The position numbers were made by a program, and so were the translations under genes. A stretch of DNA of 22,271 nucleotides, taken from Pelargonium cotyledonis (Eukaryota; Streptophyta; Magnoliopsida; Geraniales; Geraniaceae). The stretch is taken from positions 1 to 22,271 of the forward strand of contig JAYMTA010001034.1 of NCBI GenBank assembly GCA_036897625.1, given 5' to 3'. Numbering within the stretch: the first letter of the stretch is position 1; every line of letters starts with the position of its first letter. Below are positions 13,701 to 22,271 of this stretch, piece by piece. The notes under the pieces were generated by a model. The model had not been told where the DNA came from. It ran no database searches and was given only the letters and a program-made list of their open reading frames with translations.

Positions 13701-14503
13701 AACCTCCTCTTGCTTTTGATTCTGTAATATTAGCTTCTACCGGTGAACTTTGTGAAGTAGTAAAGGGACTGAAGTAAGTCTTTTTTGCTGTGAAAAGTGC
13801 AACATAAGGTTATAATCATCCGCACATTGAATCCATTACAACTTAAATCTGTGTGTTGCTTGCGTATATAGTGATGATCACTGTTATGTTAAAATGTGAA
13901 TTCGAATGTCGAGGAATTTTTTGAATGAAATGTTCAGTTCTCTTGATGTTGTAGCAATTAGTTGAGCTATTTGTTTGTAACATAGAGCTTTTGGAAGTAG
14001 TTCATGTAAATTTCTTCTCTCTTTTTCGGCAAAGCACAAAAACAACCATTGATGTTGAGTGTTGGTTACTTGGTCTGCAAGTTTCACAACTTTGAAATTC
14101 TTACATTCATTTTTGTCTCTTTCAAAACCATATTTCCAATTACAGCATTATGAGTTGTTACCAATATATTTACATTTTTGGTTGGTTTGTGAGTTTGTGC
14201 GCTACATGTTAACGTGCTTATCATCAAGCATCATTGGAACCGATATTACCTTCTGTATGCGAACTTTACGAACATTAAAAACCTCATTTTTATGGTTTTG
14301 TTAGGTGCTATGCTCGGCTTCCTCCCCGAGCCACAAACTGCAGGAAGAAGAAGTGTGGCCACAGCAATCAGGTTCTCAACTAATCCCAATTCTGTTCTAT
14401 CGAATTCTATTTACCAATTTACCATAGTTTAGACTCTAAACAACCCGCGTTTTCTTTTCCCCTACAGCTAAGGCGCAAGCGAATTCTCGAAGAAAAGAAC
14501 TGA
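10745..14503 (+). CDS. Ubiquitin-eL40 type fusion with strongly diverged ubiquitin domain (5 exons, 140 aa)
   Basis: Exons are 10745-10847, 12675-12761, 12877-13006, 14305-14371 and 14468-14503. They total 423 nt in one frame with GT-AG introns. Residues 1-76 are a ubiquitin fold ([16 protein letters not shown]...NLRLQGG) and 77-140 an eL40-like ribosomal protein. Against plant ubiquitin I count 19 changes: G10E, T12M, T14S, E16Q, D21E, T22A, N25S, I30V, Q31H, P37S, Q40E, I44M, L56V, I61M, K63T, E64G, H68D, V70N and R74Q. Lys6, 11, 27, 29, 33 and 48 and Arg72 remain. After Gly76 there is an extra [10 protein letters not shown], then the eL40 core LARKY and a complete CX2CX10CX4C zinc motif (Cys105, 108, 119, 124) ending [10 protein letters not shown] instead of the usual lysine-rich tail. 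Normal fusions are 128 residues. Ordinary family members supply free ubiquitin and the 60S protein. This one may be a divergent paralogue or an early pseudogene. Its first donor (gtccat) is weak. Confidence 0.85.
10848..12674 (+). repeat. First intron of the ubiquitin-eL40-like gene, built of about nine degenerate ~150-180-bp repeats
   Basis: Each unit holds, in order, TTTTAGAG(T/C)GATTTTGA, a TGAAATGTGTTTTT-like word, CTCTGTTTTGTTTGC, GAAATGTTATGG, GACTCTGGATGAACTT, TTGTTTGGAT and GAGAAAACTCAAGG(GAGAGA). The first word recurs near 10928, 11109, 11420, 11578, 11751 and 11932, with weaker forms near 12033, 12186 and 12346. The intron is pyrimidine- and T-rich, as expected of an early plant intron that may enhance expression. 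Apparent ORFs inside it (for example 11139-11438) are read through the repeat and are not genes. Confidence 0.85.
12826..12873 (+). repeat. 18-bp tandem repeat at the 3' end of intron 2
   Basis: The unit TTTTGCTCTGTTTTTAAC is repeated about 2.7 times and ends at the acceptor TTTTAAG (exon 3 starts at 12877). The repeats therefore make up the branch-point and polypyrimidine region of this 115-bp intron. Confidence 0.85.
13007..14304 (+). repeat. Third intron of the ubiquitin-eL40-like gene with an internal duplication (~640-700 bp apart)
   Basis: About 13120-13430 and about 13760-14130 are related. Shared words are GGGACT(C/G)AAGTAAG.C (13125, 13765), GCTGTGAAAAGTGCAA, GGTTATAATCATCC, ATATAGTGAT and CAAGTTTCACAA. 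CTCTTTCAAAACCATATTTC also occurs at about 13608 and 14117. There is no coding evidence. A short CATATG-rich tract lies at 13454-13471. Confidence 0.75.
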
Positions 14504-14635
14504 GTCCCAGAAAGAAGCTGAAGTGAGCATTTGGAGTGTTTTATGTTTCATATCCCAGAAAAAGACAGTTTCCTTTAGTATTTCAGTTAATGACTTTGTT
14601 AGTTTTACGTTTATCAGTTACTTGTAAGGCAAGTC

Positions 14636-14659
14636 ATATATATATATATATATATATAT
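14636..14659. repeat. (AT)n microsatellite
   Basis: Twelve AT repeats, about 130 bp after the stop codon of the ubiquitin-eL40-like gene, probably in or just beyond its 3' untranslated region. Confidence 0.9.
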
Positions 14660-14717
14660 GCCACGAACAGCTCTAATCGAATCTGCGTTATGACATTATG
14701 AGAAATCAAATTAGTAC

Positions 14718-14723
14718 TTTATT
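14718..14723 (-). terminator. Candidate poly(A) signal AATAAA for the ABC transporter
   Basis: Minus-strand AATAAA lies about 230 nt after the transporter stop codon, followed by a T-rich stretch. Plant near-upstream elements are loose, so this is only a candidate. Confidence 0.35.
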
Positions 14724-14951
14724 TTATATCAGCATTTCATTTTGAATGTTCCTGAAGCTATTTAGTATAAAAACAACAGATTGCTACAAAGAATGCATAT
14801 ATATATACTTCTAAAGAAAATAAGAGCCATAGCTCCTTACAATTCCTAACACAACTCTCCAAAAACACTCTCCTCTATACTTCTTTTCATCGTCACTTCC
14901 TGAAAAGCTTAGATCTTGCAGAATGGATCACTGAAGCTTGATGCTTTATGT

Positions 14952-17900
14952 TTATCGGGTTTGGAAGTTGAGTGTCCTTATGCAGAAGGTGCACAAGAAG
15001 GCGAAGAAGACCGAGAAACCCACCAAAACAGCAGCAACAGGTCCCATGAAGTCTGGATCGTACCCAAATTGGTCTTGAATGTAGTGTTTCATGGTAGGAT
15101 CATGATCCATTCCACTAACTTTGATCGTGGAGTCATCATCGCCATATTGCGACACAATTAGCCCATACACTGTCCACGCCACAGGACAAATCCAGTAGTA
15201 CCAAACCCACCACTTGGGAATTTTCTGCAAGCAAAAATGTAAGTTAATTCCTGTCCAAATCTGCATATTCTTGGGTTATGACTTAGAAAAGAGCTGTAAC
15301 TTACGGGTCTTGGAATGAAGAAACCCGAGAAAAGATTGAATAGCAGATAAAACGCTGTAGCAAAGATCCCAGCTACTTGGTGATTTGGTGTAATGGAGAC
15401 TGTCATCATCCCGTAATACGTGAAGTAAAGGAAGGACAAGAAAGTGACTAAGAAGAACCAGAAGAACTTCGCGGCTGTCCATTGAAAGCTCATCATTGAA
15501 TACACTATCAGTGTATAGTACGAGGTTTGGACGAGCGCATATGGTAACTCACAAATCACCTGCAAAGCAAAAAACCGAATCCCATTTAGGCTCCTAGGCG
15601 TTATCAAGAAATGGTAGCTTTCTTTTACAGATCACATTCACATGTGTACCTGTGCAAGTGCATAAGGCAATGCAGAATACATTCCAGCTGCTCGTTCTCG
15701 ATAAAACACAGTTCTTTCAATAGCTACTACTGGTTGTACTGTGGAGCAGTTGCTGACTCCAACAAATAAGATAGCAGAATACATAGACCCGATAACTATA
15801 GTCAGATCAGTTGAGCTCTCCCTGCAACGCGCGCAACAAAGGTACGATGTGTTTTTAGATATTTATCAGTTAACATATCAGTTTAGAGATGTTGGGTGTA
15901 GAATCGTACCTTTTCTCGCCAACCTTCCAGAAAATTGTTCCAAGAAGGAGGGCAGCCGTCAGAGTGAAGAAGAATCTCACAAGGTTATAATCAGGACTTC
16001 TCCAATAAGTCCACCACTGCTTCCAAATACAAGATTTGAACTGTCCTATGGCGGATTGAGAGTATTGGGTCGGGAAGTAGAGGTCTTTTGCTCCGGCTGG
16101 TGGCGTGCTCAGCTCCTTTATCAGAGCCTTGTTTCGCCTATTAATCATGAAACAAATGTTAGCTCAAGTTTTAGCATATTGGCTGGTGGGTTTATCTATA
16201 CTCACTGGTGCAAGGATGATGATTTGTAGTGTTCGGCAAAGTCTATTCCAAGGCGAACTTCAGCTGCATTTGAGCTCACTTCTAGCATCCAAGTTGCCGG
16301 GTTGTACTTCTCCTTAATCTTTGGAACCCCAGGAATCGCCTGCAAGACAGGAAGGAGCAACGAGTTTGTGAATAAGCTAATGTGTTTTTCATGCTCGTGG
16401 GACTTGAAAGAGAGTTTGAAGAAGGTTAAGTACCTCGAAGTATTCGACAATCTTGTGAGAATTCTGACCCAATGGGCCTGAGTAGATCACTTGGCCTCCT
16501 CTTTTCATCAATAGAAGCTGAAGCACAAAACAAAAATGTTACTATCATCATAAGCATATGAGAGAGAGCTGCAAGATTATGTGTAGTACCTCATCAAAGG
16601 CTTCGAAGATATCGATGCTAGGCTGATGAATTGTGCAGACAACAGTTCTTCCAGTGTCCACAGTGTTCCTCACAGTCCTCATAACAATTGCTGCAGCTCT
16701 CGCATCGAGTCCTGATGTTGGTTCATCCATGAAAATGATGGATGGATTCGCCACGAGCTCCACTGCTATGGTTAGTCTCTTTCTCTGCTCCGTTGACAGC
16801 CCCGTGATTCCTGGCAGCCCCACTAAAGCATTCTGAAGGTTGTCTAGCTCTACAAGCTCCATCACTTCATCCACAAAGATCTGAAACATTGGTTAAAGCT
16901 TTAGCATCGAATCAACACACTACATGCTTACAAGAAACAACATAATTGTACCATTTTCTCCTCTTTGCTGACTTCTTCGGGGAGTCTAAGGAAGGCTGAG
17001 AAAATCAAGGATTCGCGGACAGTCACTTGTGGGGAATGGATGTCGTTTTGCTCGCAGTATCCGGAAATTCTTGCAAAGGTTTCTTGCTTCTTCGGGAAAC
17101 CGTAGATTCTAATGTCACCTTCAATGTAACCACCCGTCTTTCTTCCCGCCAGAACATCCATCAGCGTGGTCTTTCCCGCCCCGCTAACTCCCATCAGCGC
17201 GGTCAAGACTCCAGGCCTAAATGCACCTGTTACTTCCCGGAGTAGCTGCAACCTGTCCTCTGCAACCCCTTGTTCTTTCATTTCCTACAAACCAACCAAA
17301 TTAGTACTGAAATAGTGAAATGTATTATGTATAGATTCAAAAAAGGACTACTCAATACACAAAACTCTTACAGGAGGCATGTCAACATAATAGTTCACAT
17401 TCTCGAAGGACATAGCGAGAGGAGAGAAAGGAAGAACCATCCCTCTCTTCGGCGCAACCCCATTGGCTGCATCAAGAGACGAATCATCATTCCTACTCAA
17501 TCCATTGGGATTGGACCGGCTGCTCATTCGCACAATCGCCATTTCTCCTACGAGATTTCAAGCGCAAGTAACAATGTAAGTACACCATTTATTACATATA
17601 AATACTGATTTATTTTAAATTGTTCTGTTCTTAGTTCTTACTAGTATTGTTTCCATCGGAAGAAGATAATGATCTGAACATCTCCCCTTTATCACCACTG
17701 TCCTCTACTTCTGGTTTTTCTGATATAACAGATTGTGTCTTTCCAAAAGCTATACATATTCAACCACACAAAACTCTATCAAAACCTTGAAAGATTACCA
17801 CAAACAATGAACCAATCTTGAACAAAACATCGAAAACTTACGATTTAGGTATGTGAGAGCTATGGTATAGAGGATGTTGAAGAGAATAATGAACCCTAGA

Positions 17901-20900
17901 AGAGCTGAAACTCCAATCCAATACCAATACTTCTCAGTATAAACATCAAAGCTCCTAAGAATTGCAATCCCCAATCTGGTTTCTTTGTCTAGAGCCTATA
18001 ACACAATCACATCTCCCAAATTAAGTAACTTGATTCCTTTTCTTGAATCTCAACATGTCCATAAATTGATATTGCTGAACAAAAACTCGAATCCAAACGC
18101 TACCCGAGTTATGAAAGTGAAGAACATAAATGGGGAAAAGACATACCAGTTTGTTCATCCACCTTGGAGCAAACATTTCATTGATAGCAAGTGAATTGTA
18201 AGAGTAAAATAGAGGAGAAATCCAGTGTCCCCACTCCCACCAGCTTGGCATCTTACCCTTTGGGAGGATGAACCCTCCAAGCATGAACACAAGGAGAAGA
18301 GTGAGAGAGCCTCCTGTGTTGGCAATGATCATGCTCCTGCACATTGCAGCTATGAACCTAAACAGTGAAGCTGCTATTTGTTGAGTCAGAAACATCACCA
18401 GTGTCTGCTTGAAAAACCTGAAATTTATAAACACCCACAATAAGAAATTCAATAAATTTTCTTCCTAAAAGTTAAAACTTTACTTTAACACCCATTGGGG
18501 CAAGCATTTTAATGCGCTTGATCCCTTGAGGTCTCTGGTTCTGTATCAAGCGATTTGAAAGGAACAAGCCTAGTAAAACACAATGGGCCTTACACGTGGA
18601 CTAATGATGGGTCATTAGGGACCAAAATTAAATCAGTTCTAATATCATGATAAACTTTACTCTCGTGATATAGGTTTAAGAAAAACCCTACCAAAACTCA
18701 AATTGTCAAATTTGAAATCAATCTTTCGGTTCGGTTCTTAAAACATGGTGGCAAGTATGCCTAGTAAAACACAATGTGCCTTGCGCGTGGATTAGTGATG
18801 GGTCATTAGGGACCCAAATCAAACGATTTGAAATGTACAAGCCTAGTAAAACACAACGTGTTTTGCGTGTGGATTAATGATGGGTCATTAGAGACCCAAA
18901 TCAAACCAGTTCTAATATTGTGTTAAACTTTGCTCTGGTGGGTTGGGTTTAGGTTAAGTGTTTTCAACCTGAACCTGACCAAAACCCAAATTATCAACTC
19001 TAAACTCAATCTTTCGAATCGGTTTTTAAAACATGGTGCAAAGTAAGCTCACCTGCTAGCTTCTGGTGCAAAGCCAATGGTGTAATAGGTTACAACCATC
19101 CAAACAAGAGTCTCAAAAATGGAAATAGGAATCCTGAGAAGGAAGTTTGGGAGAGTGAACATCCAAGGAGGGTGAAACAGAAGATCCCTCTGCTTATAAA
19201 ACACAGGAAGTCTCATAATCATGAATGAGAGCTCAGCATAGCCATTGAACATGTTGGTGATCATTGCAAACATCAAAGCTCCCATATAGATTGATCCATC
19301 TGCTTCATTGTTTGTGTGCAGCCTGGACCTTATGAACACTGTTGAGCCAATGAAGGCCAGAATGAGGAACTGTGTGGCCTTGAAGACATAGAGGAATGAG
19401 TTTCTTTTTATGAGCAACCATTCTTTGTCAAATGAGATCTTGAGGAGCTCTAGGGTTGGGACTGTGTATTTGTTGAAGACTAGAGCTGCTTTGTGGTTTT
19501 GTGTCTTGTCAAATGGGACTGAGAGCTCTCTCTCCAAGCTCATGCCCACATGGAAGTGCTTGAATTTGGCTGCAAATTCACTCACTGGTATGTATCTGTA
19601 GGGTTTGCTCCTATCTGCCCAGTATTGTTCTTGGTCCTTCCTTGATGTTACCTGTAAAGGATCAAACAATATTTTTCATTGGAGAATCATAGTTTAAATT
19701 TGTACCTGAACTTGTGGGAACCCAAAACTCGACCCACATTTTAACGGGATTCAGATCGCATAAAATAGATCTGACTAGTTTTCAAGTTATGTCGGGTCTA
19801 CCCTATGAAAATTGCATGAGGGTACACATTTTGCTTGTAAAGTGAAATTAAAATTTGGGTTGGATTCTAGTTGACAACTAAATCCTGAAACTCAACTTGT
19901 CAGCTCTAGTTAACTTCTCAGTACACGCATTATCATATTAAGATTCAGTTTTTTTCACTTAACCCGAAAGAAATCGACTCAAAATCTCATTCTCATACCG
20001 GCAGCAGGGAGATACGAACACTCAAACCAAACATTGATTCTTTTTTCTTTTCTTTTTTTTTGAAACAACCAAACATTGATTCTTAGATATGCATTTTCCT
20101 ACTTCTTCCTTCACTATATAGTAAAATAAAAAACTATTTATTTGTTATTTATTTGGGCTTGATTTTGATGAGTAACAAATAATTGGGCCTAAAATTCAAA
20201 AGCCCAATACTATTGGACTTTTAAAACGGGCCGATGAAACAAAACAATTAAGGAGTAGGCCCAATAAGTTTCATTTACCTCTTGGAGAAAATCTGCTGTA
20301 CCCTTGCGCTCGGGACAGCGAAAGCCACAGCCAATGAAAAATTCGAGGATGTGCTCACGTGGACCCTGGTAGACGATCTGGCCCTCCGATAAGAGGATGA
20401 TGTCATCAAAGAGATCGAACGTCTCAGGAGCGGGCTGGAGCAGGGACACTAATATGGTCGCGTCCGTAAGGTGCACAATCTGCTGGAGACACCGTACGAT
20501 CTGAAATGTCGTGGAGCTATCCAGACCCGTTGATATTTCATCCATAAATAATGTTTTTGTGGGCCCAACAATCATCTCTCCTGCCCAAAATTAAATCAAA
20601 CTATACGAGAAATTTAAAATTAGACCTATATTTTTTAACGACATTTAAAATTTAAAATTAGACCTGTAGTTACTCGCTTTTTCTGGCCACCGGATATTCC
20701 ACGTTGCATCTCGTCTCCAACGATTGTATCTCGACATATATCAAGACCTAATAACTATTTGAAATAACTGTATTTTTAGATGGACAATTAATTAAACTAA
20801 TCAATTGTTATTTATTTGTACATAGCTATATATAAATGAGAAATAAAATTTAAGTTAATAATTATTTTTTTGAGAGACTTACTTTTAGAGTGTAATCAGT

Positions 20901-21929
20901 AATTAAGCTGTTCTCAAGTCCTTGGACAGATGTTGCCTGAAATAATAACAAAAATATAATTTTATTAGAGATTTCAATATATATTAATATTAAAAAATAA
21001 GTTGAGTTTAATTTTATGAATTTATATGACCTTCATGAAAAGATCAAGTTCTGCGTCTGGGAATATCCCAGCGTCCTTCTCCCTTCTTGCAAGCTCAGCA
21101 AGAAGCTCTGTAACAAAAAATGACAAATAATTCAATCTAATTATAACAATACTAATAAAAAAAAATTAAGTTATATTTAACTAGAGATGGAGATGATAAT
21201 TTGGACCGAAATTTCTGCGTCTTTTCGGTAATGGCTTGCGTAAAAAAATACACACCAATTTTTATATTAGACAACCTTGCACGAGCCCGCAAACCACACT
21301 TGTTTTGAATCAGATTCAAGTTAAATATTTACAATCTGCAGACACCCGATATCTAATTCTATTTTTGCAGGGACAGATTGCATAAAATAGGGCTGATCAA
21401 TTTTTCACATAAACCTGAAACCAATCCAAACCCACAAATCATACTCTTTCGGTTCAAATTATATCTTTCAAATTTTAACCATAAAAAATCAGACTCAACT
21501 CTAACCCGACACTCAAATCATCAAGTATTACTAGAGGTAGTAAACTGGAATAAGTGAGAGGTTAATTACCATATCGCGAGCCGACGCCTTGACAACGAGC
21601 AGAAAAATCTAGGGTTTCTTTGACCGTCATTTCTCCAATATGAACATCATTTTGGCTTATATAAGCTGATGTCTTCTGTGGTACGAATTCATGGAGCTTG
21701 TGCCCAATGTATGTTACTTCTCCTTTAACCTATTTCATGTTAATCAAATAAATAATAAAATCATTACACTTTATTTATCTAATGTTCATTTTGTTCGAAT
21801 AATTTATCAAAAGAAATCGTGCAAATGCGAAAATTGGTACGAACCTTTAAGCTAGAGTCTAATTTTCCAGCCAATGCCAACAAAAGAGTAGTCTTCCCTG
21901 AGGATGGAGGGCCTAATAAAAGTGTCATC
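14952..21929 (-). CDS. PDR-type full-size ABC transporter, ABCG29/35/36 group (19 exons visible, N-terminus not seen)
   Basis: Plasma-membrane exporters of this family pump phenolics, hormones or defence compounds using ATP; the substrate here is unknown. Exons (minus strand): 21929-21845, 21729-21570, 21107-21031, 20936-20883, 20754-20664, 20580-20279, 19651-19053, 18417-18147, 17995-17842, 17749-17642, 17547-17372, 17284-16952, 16880-16590, 16517-16434, 16339-16206, 16137-15910, 15821-15650, 15559-15305, 15224-14952. They give 1,281 codons plus stop in one frame, with GT-AG introns. Numbered from the visible Met: NBD1 Walker [10 protein letters not shown] 6-14, signature ISGGQ 145-149, Walker B LFMDE 166-170; first membrane domain about 340-600; linker with [11 protein letters not shown]2 Walker [10 protein letters not shown] 724-732, signature LSTEQ 831-835, Walker B IIFMDE 851-856; second membrane domain about 1,010-1,281, ending NFQTR. 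This reverse NBD-TMD order is the PDR layout. No lesion is seen. About 150-190 N-terminal residues usual for the family are missing from view. Confidence 0.95.
18418..19052 (-). repeat. ABC transporter intron with a 273-bp-period tandem duplication
   Basis: CGATTTGAAA..(A/G)..ACAAGCCTAG occurs at 18551 and 18824. GCCTAGTAAAACACAA recurs at 18568, 18759 and 18841, each followed by a GTGGA(C/T)TA(A/G)TGATGGGTCATTAG word. The long arms (to about 18745 and about 19040) share CAGTTCTAATAT, TAAACTTT(A/G)CTCT, AATCTTTCG and TTAAAACATGGTG. So one about 190-bp block is present twice, with a shorter partial copy between. Confidence 0.85.
19652..20278 (-). other. ABC transporter intron, 627 bp
   Basis: It separates the exon ending TADFLQE from the exon beginning [11 protein letters not shown]. 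It is AT-rich. About 19700-19900 contains AACCCAAAACTCGACCCACA and CATAAAATAGATCTGA, a repeat-like segment related to one at about 21360-21400. No gene is seen. Confidence 0.6.
21108..21569 (-). other. ABC transporter intron, 462 bp, with repeat-like insert
   Basis: The intron lies between the exon ending GVGSRY and the exon beginning [14 protein letters not shown]. About 21190-21540 includes GACAGATTGCATAAAATAGG and several ACCCGA, AACCC and CCAAACCC words, similar to the insert in the intron at 19652-20278. No ORF of interest. Confidence 0.55.
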
Positions 21930-22271
21930 CTGAAATTTTCAAAAAAAAAAATATTCAGATATTTGTAAAATATTTCAACTTATTTGTTGAAAATAATTTA
22001 AAATTTAAATATTTAATACTCCGATATTTAAACAATTGTGAAAATTAAAATCTCATTTCTTAATTTTTCAGGATTCATTTGAAAACAGCTAAACAAATTA
22101 AAATGGTCCCCTACGGCCTTTGTATTAATTATAAGTTGAGAAAAAAAAATAGTAGGTTTATAATTATATAGCATGTACCTTACCTAATATAAGCTCATGG
22201 TTGATGAATGAAGATAAAGAAAGAGCAAGATAGATATTTAATTTTTGCAACGGTCAAAAATTTAAATTCTT
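21930..22271 (-). other. Sequence 5' of the first visible ABC transporter exon
   Basis: The acceptor tttcag ends at 21930, so at least the left part is intron. No exon ending in the family's expected G(I/V)IKPSR stretch could be found on the minus strand up to the window edge. A short ATG ORF of five codons, including its TAG, ends exactly at a good donor (TTAG|gtaagg, minus strand near 22185). The upstream coding exons are either beyond the window or absent. Confidence 0.5.

Larger units (their letters stand above)
14504..14951. other. Convergent intergenic region with both 3' untranslated regions
   Basis: Only 448 bp separate the stop of the ubiquitin-eL40-like gene (plus strand) from the stop of the ABC transporter (minus strand), so their 3' ends face each other. 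It contains a (TA)n tract and, on the minus strand, an AATAAA. No clear AATAAA is visible for the plus-strand gene. Confidence 0.6.

Noticed and set aside
15741..16229. 162-codon plus-strand ORF
   Set aside because: It is antisense to three well-supported exons of the ABC transporter.

Overview
This is a window of nuclear DNA from a flowering plant, most likely a eudicot. The evidence is genes split by many short, AT-rich GT-AG introns, and protein families with plant-specific architecture: a SHAQKYF-type MYB, a cytosolic-type NADP-malic enzyme, a ubiquitin-eL40 fusion, and a full-size PDR/ABCG transporter of the ABCG29/35/36 group. No species can be assigned from the sequence alone. I saw no CRISPR array, tRNA, rRNA or bacterial-type operon.

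Layout. (1) 1-2841, minus strand: a broken three-exon gene for a CCHC zinc-knuckle plus SHAQKYF MYB-related transcription factor. It has lost its start ATG, carries several in-frame stops and a frameshift, and runs off the left edge. (2) 3531-8651, minus strand: a complete 18-coding-exon NADP-dependent malic enzyme of 567 residues. (3) 8652-10744: a 2.1 kb shared upstream region between two divergently transcribed genes. It holds microsatellites and, near the ubiquitin gene, a cluster of TGGGCY (site II) motifs. (4) 10745-14503, plus strand: a five-exon ubiquitin-eL40 type gene whose 140-residue product has an intact frame and an intact eL40 zinc-binding cysteine set. Its ubiquitin moiety differs from canonical plant ubiquitin at 19 of 76 positions. 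(5) 14504-14951: a short convergent intergenic region. (6) 14952-21929 and beyond, minus strand: a PDR-type ABC transporter. The visible 19 exons code for 1,281 residues, from Walker A of the first nucleotide-binding domain to the C-terminus. The usual N-terminal region is not visible.

The genes are ordinary unlinked neighbours: carbon metabolism, ubiquitin/ribosome, and plasma-membrane export. I see no evidence that they form a functional cluster. The most unusual item is the strongly diverged ubiquitin-eL40 fusion with its glycine-rich extended junction. A second theme is that the long introns are repeatedly built from local tandem duplications (64, about 170, about 240, about 273, 383 and about 640 bp periods), with a few MITE-like insertions.
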